Positions 8,286 through 15,828 of a stretch of DNA of 34,315 bases are shown in pieces. The notes beneath the pieces were generated by a model, which made no database searches, was not told the origin of the DNA, and saw only the letters and a program-made list of their open reading frames with translations. Origin of the DNA: Uliginosibacterium gangwonense DSM 18521 (GTDB lineage Bacteria; Pseudomonadota; Gammaproteobacteria; Burkholderiales; Rhodocyclaceae); the NCBI RefSeq assembly GCF_000373965.1, contig NZ_KB892848.1, positions 127 through 34,441 of the forward strand. The letters are read 5' to 3'. Position 1 is the stretch's first letter; each line of letters starts with the position of its first letter. The position numbers and the translations under genes are program-made.

Positions 8286-8503
8286 CGTAAGCCCGCTTTG
8301 TCTTTGATTGAGCGCAAGGAGGGGGTGACTGTGCCATTTAATCCCAGTCTCGTTAGGCCTACACAGCCTCTCCGGTGCGCGGCACCCTGACGGTAGAGCA
8401 AGCGCTCCAAGCCGCACTTCGGGGCACTGATCTGGATCTCGTGCAAACAAGTAATGGTGCGTACACCCTCACAAGCAATTCAAGCAAATTAAGCTTACGT
8501 TAA
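8286..8503 (+). pseudogene. Remnant of an STN (secretin/TonB N-terminal) domain
   Basis: Two plus-strand frames together spell an STN domain of the FecA type. The first frame (from about 8286) reads KPALSLIERKEGVTVPF then NPSLV. The second (8366-8503) reads ASPVRGTLTVEQALQAALRG and then TDLDLVQTSNGAYTL, ending in TAA at 8501-8503. Intact STN domains follow the pattern 'PLxxALxxLAxxTGVxVxFdpaLV...SPxvxGxxTxxqALxxxLxGTxL'. A frame change near 8360 and the missing barrel show that this is the stump of a TonB-dependent receptor or related transducer gene. It has no start codon or usable ribosome binding site. Confidence 0.5.
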
Positions 8504-8571
8504 GCCTGCTGTATTCAAATACACCCTACCGCCCCAGCCGGAGCGTGCCAAATAAATACAGGGATGCCAAC

Positions 8572-8828
8572 ATGAGAAAACTGTTCGTATCGACCCTTGC
8601 AATGCTTGCCACTACCAGCGCTTTTGCCGGTCCCATCTGCAATGTGCTGCAAGAGAAGTGAATGAAGGAAGCCGCCTGCGCCAACATCTGAGTAGCCTGA
8701 TTTGGTGTCACGGGCTATATGCAAACCACGAAGCACTTGCCACCACCCTGATTGCATGCGCTGGCCTGCATGCTGTGGCTGCCATCGTGACGGGGCGACT
8801 GGAGCGCCCAAGCTCGTTGGTGCAATGA
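8572..8828 (+). pseudogene. Decayed small exported protein gene
   Basis: ATG at 8572 opens a clear Sec signal peptide (MRKLFVSTLAMLATTSAFAG) that reaches a TGA at 8659 after only 29 codons. The next frame is open from before 8652 to TGA at 8826-8828, with a plausible continuation (ALATTLIACAGLHAVAAIVT then GRLERPSSLVQ). A single frameshift near 8655 would join the two into a protein of about 85 residues. Another reading has two in-frame stops. I do not recognise the family. It could instead be a real 29-residue exported peptide, but the continuing coding character argues for decay. Confidence 0.4.
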
Positions 8829-8897
8829 TCACCGGCACCAAGATCCACCATGCCGACCGCCCCTGAACAACGCTTCGCGTCACACGAGAAAAACATC

Positions 8898-9563
8898 ATG
8901 AGTATTTCGAGAATTGCCACCCTCCCGGGAATAGGCCTGTCCATCATGCTAGCATTGATCGCGGGTGCGTTCTCCGCAGCGCTGATACACACCCCGGGGA
9001 AAGTGGAAGCCATCGTAGCCGAGAACCTCACCGCGACTTCGATGCTATCAGACCTGCAGGTCGAAGCCGAGAAGATCCGCCGTTACGAGAAAGAGACCTT
9101 CATTTATATCGCCGAACCTGAAACACGGCAGAAGTATCAGAAAGAACACGAGGCTAGCGCGAAGCGCCTGTTCAAGACCCTCAACAGCATGCTCGCGCAG
9201 AGCAACAAGGCTTTCAACGAAGAAGAGCGGAAGCAGATCGATAACTGGAACACAGCCGCCGAGTTTTATGTTGGCGAATTCGCCATGCTGATGCAAAAGG
9301 CGTCGGGTCTCGACAACCAGAACCTGACGCCTTTGCAGCAAGGCATGCTGACTGTGCAGTACAACGATGGCATCAAGGCGGGGAAGGATCGCTTCAAACT
9401 GCTCGTCGACCGCTCCGAAACATTACGCAACGACAAGGAGGCCGCAGCCCGTAACATCCTGACCAGCATCAGCGATCTTTTCTGCAGCCTGATTGTCGGC
9501 GTCGTCTTGCTGGTCGCAGTGGCGGCTGGACTGGTACTATGGATGCTTCAAAGTAGGCAGTGA
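8898..9563 (+). CDS. Orphan four-helix-bundle periplasmic sensor-like protein (no output domain)
   Basis: This 221-residue protein has a membrane segment at about residues 7-29 (LPGIGLSIMLALIAGAF) and a helical, charged periplasmic region of about 160 residues. A second membrane helix near the C-terminus (SLIVGVVLLVAVAAGLVLW) is followed by only MLQSRQ. This is the layout of a 4HB_MCP-type ligand-binding module of a chemoreceptor or sensor kinase, cut off exactly where a HAMP domain would begin. Coding is uninterrupted. ATG 8898 is preferred because the upstream extension to 8850 is not hydrophobic or family-like. It may be a truncated chemoreceptor or a stand-alone membrane protein; the surrounding gene debris favours truncation. 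Confidence 0.6.
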   Translation: MSISRIATLPGIGLSIMLALIAGAFSAALIHTPGKVEAIVAENLTATSMLSDLQVEAEKIRRYEKETFIYIAEPETRQKYQKEHEASAKRLFKTLNSMLAQSNKAFNEEERKQIDNWNTAAEFYVGEFAMLMQKASGLDNQNLTPLQQGMLTVQYNDGIKAGKDRFKLLVDRSETLRNDKEAAARNILTSISDLFCSLIVGVVLLVAVAAGLVLWMLQSRQ

Positions 9564-9774
9564 GTCTTGGCCGGAATTCTGTTTGTGCTCCTGAGCTTAA
9601 ATATGCGTCACGCCTGTTTTGGGGCGGGAACAATCAGTGCAGCCTCGGAGCCATTAACGCGACGAAAGCTCTGATGACTTTTCGGGCACGAATCCTCCAG
9701 ACATGCTTAAAACACGCCGTTAATCGTTAGTGCTGGGTATGCGCACGGCAAAGTTGATTATCGGAACCCTTTCG

Positions 9775-10139
9775 ATGAATTCCTTTCGTTACCGTACCGC
9801 CTTGCGCATTGCGGGAGTCAGCTTGTTGCTGGCTGGCGTAGCCAGTCCGGCGGCCTGGTTTGTTGCTCGCGAACAGGCTGAAGAAGGCATTGTCTCCTTG
9901 GCCAATGAGGAGTCCGGGCGGCTTCTGCATTTGCACCAGGCGATTGATCTTTCTGGCCCGCAAGCAGCCGAACACGCTGCAATCGCAGCCAAAGCCATTT
10001 CCGGTGGTCTGTTCGACATTGCTGAAATCTACGATGCCGTAGGTAATAAGCTGGCGGAATCGATCACCGATGATGGTGAATCGGTTGAGTCGTCCATGCC
10101 TAGTTACGGCAAACCATCCTATACCGAGGCTTCGTATGA
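9775..10139 (+). pseudogene. N-terminal fragment of a membrane sensor (signalling protein) gene
   Basis: The frame encodes a membrane anchor (YRTALRIAGVSLLLAGVA) followed by the beginning of an extracytoplasmic sensor domain (DIAEIYDAVGNKLAESITD). This architecture is typical of the N-terminal half of diguanylate cyclases, HD-GYP phosphodiesterases and histidine kinases. Coding sense continues to about SYTEASYER and then runs into transposase sequence on the other strand near 10140, reaching a stop at 10165-10167. Everything that would define the output domain is gone. ATG 9775 is the likely start; ATG 9739 and GTG 9730 are in frame upstream. Confidence 0.55.
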
Positions 10140-10283
10140 AAGGCAGTCACGCCGTTTCTGTATTTAGGTTGTATGCAAAACTGAGCACCGTTGTCCGTCA
10201 GAACGGTATGAATCTTGTACGGAACCGCCGTAACAAGCCGCGCCAGAAAATCAGAGGCAATTGCCAAAATGCGCGGCTCCTTA
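10140..10283 (-). pseudogene. Internal fragment of an IS481-like transposase
   Basis: On the minus strand the frame reads DFLARLVTAVPYKIHTVLTD then NGAQFCIQPKYRNGVTA. This matches the middle of the rve/DDE core of IS481-type transposases (FLRALxxAVPYKIHTVLTDNGxQF), including the second catalytic Asp in LTDNG. Both ends are missing: the upper end abuts an IS30 fragment at 10286 and the lower end abuts the truncated sensor gene. No inverted repeat is visible. Confidence 0.65.
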
Positions 10284-10285
10284 CA

Positions 10286-10473
10286 GTCCAATGAGAATAC
10301 AAATGGGTTGTTGAGGCAGTATTTTCCAAAAGGGACGGATCTCTCAGGCTACTCGCAGGCAAAACTTAATGCTGTGGCCAGACGACTGAACGAGCGCCCA
10401 AGAAAAACACTCAACTACGAAACACCGGCTGAACGATTTCAACAGGCCGTTGAATCCACCGGTTGAATCCGCA
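10286..10473 (+). mobile_element. Right-end fragment of an IS30 copy
   Basis: From GTCCAATGAG at 10286 to the right inverted repeat at 10449-10473, the sequence aligns without gaps to 2691-2878 of the complete IS30, with eight mismatches by my count. It encodes the last 59 residues of the transposase (from NENTNGLLRQ to the stop), including the catalytic Glu but neither Asp. The rest of the element has been lost at a sharp junction with the IS481-like scrap. Confidence 0.9.
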
Positions 10474-10475
10474 AC

Positions 10476-10650
10476 TGGCGATTAAACAGATGGGGATGTG
10501 ATTCGTACTATGCCTTCATCGCTTACATGGGAGTCTGACTATTTAGCACATTCTGTGGAAGTCGGTGGTTGTACAGATACACATAGAAGATGGCGCGGCG
10601 AATCTGCATCATGACGACATCTTCCCTGTGTTTATCGAACTCATACAGTC
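10476..10650 (-). pseudogene. C-terminal fragment of a second DDE-type transposase
   Basis: The minus strand reads RAIFYVYLYNHRLPQ, then NVLNSQTPM, a TAA, AMKA, a TAG, and YESHPHLFNRQ. With the two stops restored to Gln and Trp this is the C-terminal signature YNHxLPQxxLxxxTPxQAxxxWxxxHPxLF of integrase-core transposases. The two nonsense changes show it is dead. It cannot be the missing tail of the scrap at 10140-10283, because for a minus-strand gene that tail should lie at lower coordinates; it therefore comes from a separate insertion. Confidence 0.55.
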
Positions 10651-10750
10651 TGAAAAGTTCCGCAATGCGATAGCGTTACACTGCTCACTCATCCTGTTGG
10701 ATAATACTAGGATCCGAACGTTCAACTGGTCCAGTGCTTCAAAGATCAGT

Positions 10751-11299
10751 TCATTGACAAGCCGTTGCAGCAAGCTTGAGATAATCATCCAACGAACGCT
10801 GAAGCGCTTCTGCAATCAGCAGGGTGATCCCGTCGTAACAATCACTCATGCACGCTTCATCCAGTGCGTTGTAGTACCTAACTCGATCTTCTTTACGAAT
10901 CACTGCTGGTGGGTAGCCTGCTTTCATCAACTCCAGATTCAGCAGCAAGCGTCCTGTACGGCCATTACCGTCAATGAACGGGTGGATCTGCACGAAGTGT
11001 GTATGTAGCTCAGCTGTGCGCACCACCGGATGCAGCGTAGGGAGTACGCTCTCATGCCACACTATCAGCTTCTGCATCTCTTGAGTAAGATGCCGATAAT
11101 CAGGTGGGGTTGTGCTGGCGCCTGAAATGGCGACATTCTCGTGTCGGAAACGTCCTGCTTCTTCGTCACGGATGTTTTTGAGAATCAGGCTATGTAAATG
11201 TAGGATCTGCCGCACTGCCAGCCGATTTTGAGTACGAACCTGCTCTTCGACAAAGCGGATGGCTTCGCTATGGTTGATCACCTCAAAGTGCTCTCGCAT
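10751..11299 (-). CDS. Fic-domain protein (AMPylase-type), N-terminally shortened
   Basis: This 182-residue protein carries the complete Fic active site HPFIDGNGRTGR (residues 106-117), with catalytic H106, and the downstream LLLNLELMKAGYPPAVI. Fic enzymes transfer AMP or related groups from nucleotides to hydroxyl side chains of target proteins. The ORF starts at MREHFEVINHSEAI, but the in-frame sequence just upstream (11300-11352) still reads LEAVHDLFLEGIAAGGKS, matching the family region that precedes it. That frame reaches a TGA near 11391 without a start codon. The usual N-terminal helices, including the inhibitory (S/T)xxxE(G/N) motif, are absent. ATG 11299 has GGGAAG close upstream. 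It may be an active, unrestrained Fic core or a truncated pseudogene. Confidence 0.8.
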   Translation of the reverse strand: MREHFEVINHSEAIRFVEEQVRTQNRLAVRQILHLHSLILKNIRDEEAGRFRHENVAISGASTTPPDYRHLTQEMQKLIVWHESVLPTLHPVVRTAELHTHFVQIHPFIDGNGRTGRLLLNLELMKAGYPPAVIRKEDRVRYYNALDEACMSDCYDGITLLIAEALQRSLDDYLKLAATACQ

Positions 11300-11415
11300 G
11301 GACTTCCCACCGGCGGCAATCCCTTCCAGGAAAAGATCATGAACAGCCTCTAAAAAAACAAAGCAAGGGTTAACACAATTTCAGAAGAGAAAACAGTGCC
11401 AAGAGCCAGTAGCCC

Positions 11416-12720
11416 CTAGTGACTTCCAAAGCCATTATTTGCTTCGTCATATCCGTTGATGCCATGAATCCTGTCCACAGCAGAAAGGGGGGCAGGAATA
11501 ACAGTCCGGACATTTGCTAAAGAGAATACAGACTGCATCCCAATGTCGTTCTGATGGTAGACAGAGATGATAGCCGAGTAGAACGGATTAAAAGCATTAT
11601 CAAAAATGGCGTTCAGCTGCGGGTCGCTTGCCAGATTTTGAAGTGTCATTGCCGCAGCAAAAGCAGTCTGATCCTCGGTGTTTGCACTGATTGTAATAGT
11701 CGGAATTGTGGTCGACGTGGTGGCGCTATTCAGCGGGGTAACAGTAGGCACGGTCACCGCCTCTGCAGTCACGACGGTTGGTGTTGCCGGTGCCGGTGCA
11801 GTTGTCACCAAGGATTCAGGTGTTGGGACGGTAGCGACCACAGCAGGCGCTATCACTGCTTTGGGTAATACTTGCGCCGATGTGCTCTGACTCGTCGAGT
11901 CGGCGGCTACCGCAGTCGCAAGGGTCGCACTCAACGAGCCATTGAGCGCAGTGCGGGTTTGCTGGATTGTGTTGGCATCCAGGCCTGCTGCAGCGAGGTC
12001 GAGATCAGAAAGCTGAATGCTGTTCAACGCCGTATCTGCGGACAGGTTTTGTAATAAATTGATCGGAACCCCGACGCTTTGGGCGACGGTTGTGTCATTC
12101 GCCAATCCGCCCGGGGTGGTGGCCTGGGCTTCAAATTGCGCCACTTGTTGCAGCAGCGGCTGGGTCGCCTGACTCAGTAGCGCCAAGGATGCGGCTGGAT
12201 TGGCGGCTACGGCAGTATTCAGTACGTTCTCATTGATGGTGAGGCTGGTTGTTGCTGGGGTTGTTACAGACGCAGATGAGGTGTGCGGGGTAATTCCAAT
12301 GGTTTGCAAACTCGCCAAGTTTGACGTTTGGGTGTCCGCTGACGATGTCGCGGCGACATTTAAGGTTTGAGCAAACTGGTCGATAAGCGCGCTATTGGAT
12401 GTCAAGTCAAGCAACGGCTGGGCTTTGCCAATACTATTTTGCGTTTGGTTAAACTCGGTAACGAAGTTTTCCGCTTTGGCCAACACATTGCTTGGCGTTG
12501 CTTCTGAGGGATTCGCCTGCAGGGATTGAATGCTCGCTTCAAGAGACGCCCCCGCCGTCACCACCTGTCCGAGTGCCGATAGTTGGACAATGCTCGACAT
12601 GGTGTCAAGCAATACCGTGCTGCTTGCCTGTGTTTCTGAAGCCGCGAACGGAAACGTTACTGGATTGATACTCGACACGCTAGAGAGCGCGTTTTGAGGA
12701 ATAGAGATAACGCTGCTCAT
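11416..12720 (-). CDS. Ala/Ser/Thr-rich protein with FliD C-terminal-like segment
   Basis: This 434-residue protein has no signal peptide or membrane segment and is rich in Ala, Ser and Thr. The stretch LASLQTIGIT...LTINENVLNTAVAANPAASL and the helical region after it resemble the C-terminal domain of the flagellar cap protein FliD (LxxIGI..GxLxLDxxxLxxALxxNP). Residues of about 290-345 form a Pro/Thr/Val-rich linker. The final 80 residues look globular. No other flagellar gene is nearby, so a flagellar role is not supported by context. AAGGAGT lies just before ATG 12720. It lies downstream of the ATPase operon on the same strand, 224 bases beyond atpG, and could be transcribed separately. 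Confidence 0.65.
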   Translation of the reverse strand: MSSVISIPQNALSSVSSINPVTFPFAASETQASSTVLLDTMSSIVQLSALGQVVTAGASLEASIQSLQANPSEATPSNVLAKAENFVTEFNQTQNSIGKAQPLLDLTSNSALIDQFAQTLNVAATSSADTQTSNLASLQTIGITPHTSSASVTTPATTSLTINENVLNTAVAANPAASLALLSQATQPLLQQVAQFEAQATTPGGLANDTTVAQSVGVPINLLQNLSADTALNSIQLSDLDLAAAGLDANTIQQTRTALNGSLSATLATAVAADSTSQSTSAQVLPKAVIAPAVVATVPTPESLVTTAPAPATPTVVTAEAVTVPTVTPLNSATTSTTIPTITISANTEDQTAFAAAMTLQNLASDPQLNAIFDNAFNPFYSAIISVYHQNDIGMQSVFSLANVRTVIPAPLSAVDRIHGINGYDEANNGFGSH

Positions 12721-12807
12721 GGCTTACTCCTTCGACTTTCCGCAGCGCAGCCTTGCGTCAGCTAAATTTGCTGCAGAGTCTTGATACGAGTCAGACACAC
12801 ACCAAGC

Positions 12808-12835
12808 ACAATCGTTCCATTAAAAATGGAATTGT
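12808..12835 (-). terminator. Possible terminator hairpin downstream of atpG
   Basis: TTCCAT (12815-12820) and ATGGAA (12826-12831) form a six-base stem with a five-base loop, extendable by ACAA/TTGT on either side of an unpaired CG (and one neighbouring base). It lies about 110 bases after the atpG stop and before the next gene. There is no strong T-run, so termination is a guess from position. The remainder of 12721-12944 shows no gene. Confidence 0.3.
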
Positions 12836-12944
12836 TCTGCGTTCAAATATGAAACCTTGGCAAAGCGCTTGAAACTTGAAGCCGCCGGATTTCGAGCAGC
12901 GCATAAGCCTTGCACGGCCTGGTCGTAAAATCGTAAACCGCCTC

Positions 12945-13829
12945 TTACGGCTTGCCCAGCGCTTCAAAAGCAGAAACCACCTCGAATAATTCCTCATCAA
13001 TGCTGCTCTGGCGCAAGTGGTGGTAACCCCGGCGCAAGTCTTCGAGCAATTCATCAATGTTTTTCTCGGCGCGTTGCATCGCGGCCAGGCGACTCGCGTT
13101 TTCGCTGGAAAGGGATTCGGCACATGCCCTGAATAGCGACACGAATAGATACTCCCGCACGAAGGCCAGAAAGGTCGCGGCAGGATCATTCAGAATTTCT
13201 GGCAAGGCTTTGCTGGGCCAAGCCAGGGTGGTAAGCGTCTGTTGCCATGTGCGGTCCAATGGGAGGAGACGCTGACTGACTGGATCGTACAAAGCCCCTG
13301 CGCAAGGACGATGGTGAAACACATAGACCTGCGAGAGAGAAGTCCGTTGACGATACGTTTCCAGCTCGGTGAGTATCTCACCAACCAGTGGCGTGATGGC
13401 GTTGATGACTTTGGGCAGGACGAAACTCGCGCGTGTTGCCAGGCTGGTCTCGGCCAAGCGAGATTGAATCCGCTCACCGACGGCCCAGACAATTTTTTCG
13501 CCTGGTAGTTTTGCAAGCGCGGATTCGACGAAGTCCACCATCACGTCATTGAATTGACCCACCAGCCCCTGGTCTGAACCGAAGACGATAACGCCGATTG
13601 GTGCAGTGACGGCTTGCTCCGGGTCCGTTGCCGCAGCGGCGTTGGTTTCGTCGCGCAGGGATGCGGTAAGGCCCAGTTGGACGGTTCGATAATATTCATT
13701 CAGCGAAATGACGGCTTTTTCATATTGGCCGACACTTGCGGCGGCCATGGCTTTCATGGTGCGCACCACGGATTGCAGGTCACGGGCGCTGGCAATCTTG
13801 CGCTGTAGACTGGCCGTAGTGTCGCTCAC
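12945..13829 (-). CDS. atpG: N-ATPase gamma subunit
   Basis: This 294-residue protein is the central rotor shaft that couples the catalytic head to the membrane ring. The N-terminal helix contains ARDLQSVVRTMKAMAAASV, the gamma-family signature, and GSDQGLVGQFND corresponds to the conserved GS-x-rGLcG-x-fN motif. The C-terminal helix ends ELFEVVSAFEALG. Start GTG at 13829 has AGAGGA eight bases upstream; the frame continues upstream to 13976 but that part overlaps the hpf gene and has no family resemblance. It is the last gene of the operon and is separated from atpA by hpf. Confidence 0.93.
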   Translation of the reverse strand: MSDTTASLQRKIASARDLQSVVRTMKAMAAASVGQYEKAVISLNEYYRTVQLGLTASLRDETNAAAATDPEQAVTAPIGVIVFGSDQGLVGQFNDVMVDFVESALAKLPGEKIVWAVGERIQSRLAETSLATRASFVLPKVINAITPLVGEILTELETYRQRTSLSQVYVFHHRPCAGALYDPVSQRLLPLDRTWQQTLTTLAWPSKALPEILNDPAATFLAFVREYLFVSLFRACAESLSSENASRLAAMQRAEKNIDELLEDLRRGYHHLRQSSIDEELFEVVSAFEALGKP

Positions 13830-13833
13830 TTGA

Positions 13834-14199
13834 CTATTCCTCTGGAATTGTTGGATCTGCCACGATGGAATTTTCGGCGCGGGTTTTCTGGTCGCGGTAG
13901 CGTTCAATCGTACTTTCGAGCATGCGCAACAGCTTGCTGACTGCGCCTTCAATAGCTTGGTGCAAGTTGGCGGCATGATGCGTCACCACAACCGGTTGGT
14001 GGTGTTCGAGGTGAGCCTCCATCACGCAACGCTTGTCGTTGTCACCCCCCTTGCGACCGGTTTCCTCACTCAGGTGAACTTCAATACGCGTGATGTGGCT
14101 GCGTAGATGATCAAGGGTATGTTCAACCACACTTTGCACGTGGTTGCTCAGCCCTTCACTGCCTTCGATGTTGTGGTCAGTATTGATCTGGATTCGCAT
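13834..14199 (-). CDS. HPF/RaiA-type ribosome hibernation factor inserted in the ATPase operon
   Basis: This 121-residue protein has the S30AE fold sequence pattern: an N-terminal strand MRIQINTDHNIEG, then THITRIEVHLSEE-like (SHITRIEVHLSEE), the basic RCVMEAHLEHHQPVVVTHHA, and a long helix NLHQAIEGAVSKLLRMLEST. Such proteins bind the 30S decoding site and silence ribosomes in stationary phase or stress. A strong AAGGAGT precedes ATG 14199. It is 45 bases after atpA and 4 bases before atpG on the same strand, so it must be co-transcribed with the ATPase. The canonical N-ATPase gene order, atpDCQRBEFAG, has no such gene. Whether it acts on ribosomes generally or in connection with ATPase activity is unknown. 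Confidence 0.85.
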   Translation of the reverse strand: MRIQINTDHNIEGSEGLSNHVQSVVEHTLDHLRSHITRIEVHLSEETGRKGGDNDKRCVMEAHLEHHQPVVVTHHAANLHQAIEGAVSKLLRMLESTIERYRDQKTRAENSIVADPTIPEE

Positions 14200-14244
14200 G
14201 TGTTACTCCTTGTGCGGTGGGGTTGGTCGCGGCCTGACAGGGGT

Positions 14245-15828
14245 TTAGCTGGCATCAGATGTAGCCGTGACGGGCTTGTCCAGGCTGGCGACTTGGGCGC
14301 CTGCCTGGAATGCGGCGATGGCCTGACGAGCCATGGCGATGATGCTGGTACGATCTGCCTCGCTAAGCTCGTTGGCTGTGTCTAGGCGCTTATGCAGTTC
14401 AGTGGGTAGCTTCAGGGCTGCTTCACTGACCGCCCACTCGGCTGCTGGCATATTTTCAAGCGGCACTTCGTCAAACAGCTTGGTGCTCAATGCCAGCAAT
14501 ACGCTGATCTGGGCCGCTACCGCGACGGGAGCGGATTCCGGCTGCTTGAGGCAGGCGCGAATGCGTTGGCCATGCTTGATGATCTTTAACGTGTTGTCGT
14601 CAAGCCGGGCACCAAATCGCGCAAAGGTCTCCAGTTCTTCGAACTGAGCATGGGCCAGCTTGAGATCGCCGGCTACGGCGCGGAAAGCCGCGCGCTGGGC
14701 CTTGCCACCCACACGGGAAACCGATTGGCCGACATCCACAGCCGGTAGCACGCCGAGTTCGAACAGTGATGGCGACAGGTAAATCTGACCATCGGTGATC
14801 GAGATCAGATTGGTTGGGATGTAGGCCGACATATTTTGCGCTTCGGTCTCTATGACGGGCAGGGCGGTGAGTGAGCCGCCCCCCAGTTCTGCACGCAAGT
14901 GCGTGGCACGTTCCAGCAGGCGCGAATGGATATAAAAGATGTCGCCGGGGAAGGCTTCGCGACCCGGTGGCCGACGCAATAGCAAGGACAGTTCGCGGTA
15001 CGCGCGGGCATGTTGGGTGAGATCGTCATACACAATCAATACATCGCGTCCGGCTTCCATGAAATATTCGGCGATACTGGTCGCTGCATACGGGGCGATG
15101 TAGGCCAGCCCGGGTGGGGCATTGCCTTCGGCGACCACCACCACCGTGTAGGCCAGCGCACCTTTCTCACGCAGATTAGCCACAGACTTTGCTACCATTG
15201 AAGCACGCTGGCCGATTGCACAGTAGACGCATATGACATTGTTGTCGCGTTGATTGAGAATGGTGTCAATGGCAATCGCGGTCTTTCCTGTTTGGCGATC
15301 ACCGAGGATCAGCTCGCGCTGTCCTCGTCCGATGGGAATCAGCGCATCGATGACCTTGACACCGGTTTGCAGCGGTACGCTGACCGGGGCACGGTCCATG
15401 ATCGCAGTGGCGGGGCGTTCGATGGGCAGGCGCCCGCTGGTGGCGACTGGGCCCTTGCCGTCGAGTGGGCGTCCCAGGGCATCAATGACACGACCAAGTA
15501 GCGCCTCGCCTACGCCAACATCCAGAACGTGGCCCGTACGTTGGACTTCATCTCCGGCTTGCAGCGCGGTGTAGTCACCAAGCAAGACAACTCCGATGTC
15601 ATCTTCATCCACATTGAAGGCAATCCCGAATACGCCGTTGCGGAATTTCACCAGCTCGTCAAAACCGATTCCAGGCAAACCCGCCACATGCGCAATGCCG
15701 GTGGCAACCTCGGTAATGCTGCCAATCTCTTGGAGCGTGAGCTGTGGGACAAAACCTTCGCGTGCCTCACCCAGGTGAGTGAAGCTGCGTTCGAAAACCG
15801 CCGCGAGGCTGTCAAATGGTTTGCTCAT
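14245..15828 (-). CDS. atpA: N-ATPase alpha subunit
   Basis: This 527-residue protein is the non-catalytic nucleotide-binding subunit of the F1 head. The P-loop [15 protein letters not shown] lies near residues 175-190. [20 protein letters not shown] is the Walker-B region, and [12 protein letters not shown] with [13 protein letters not shown] are the conserved alpha-family segments. It resembles the N-ATPase branch, with a distinctive N-terminus ([20 protein letters not shown]). Its ATG overlaps the atpF stop as ATGA, which implies coupled translation. Confidence 0.95.
   Translation of the reverse strand: MSKPFDSLAAVFERSFTHLGEAREGFVPQLTLQEIGSITEVATGIAHVAGLPGIGFDELVKFRNGVFGIAFNVDEDDIGVVLLGDYTALQAGDEVQRTGHVLDVGVGEALLGRVIDALGRPLDGKGPVATSGRLPIERPATAIMDRAPVSVPLQTGVKVIDALIPIGRGQRELILGDRQTGKTAIAIDTILNQRDNNVICVYCAIGQRASMVAKSVANLREKGALAYTVVVVAEGNAPPGLAYIAPYAATSIAEYFMEAGRDVLIVYDDLTQHARAYRELSLLLRRPPGREAFPGDIFYIHSRLLERATHLRAELGGGSLTALPVIETEAQNMSAYIPTNLISITDGQIYLSPSLFELGVLPAVDVGQSVSRVGGKAQRAAFRAVAGDLKLAHAQFEELETFARFGARLDDNTLKIIKHGQRIRACLKQPESAPVAVAAQISVLLALSTKLFDEVPLENMPAAEWAVSEAALKLPTELHKRLDTANELSEADRTSIIAMARQAIAAFQAGAQVASLDKPVTATSDAS

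Noticed and set aside
10565-11008. 147-codon plus-strand frame
   Set aside because: It is antisense to the Fic gene, which carries the full active-site motif; the translation has no recognisable content.
12900-12947. Rho-independent terminator directly at the atpG stop
   Set aside because: The CGTAA/TTACG stem is only five bases with a long loop and no T-run; too weak to annotate.
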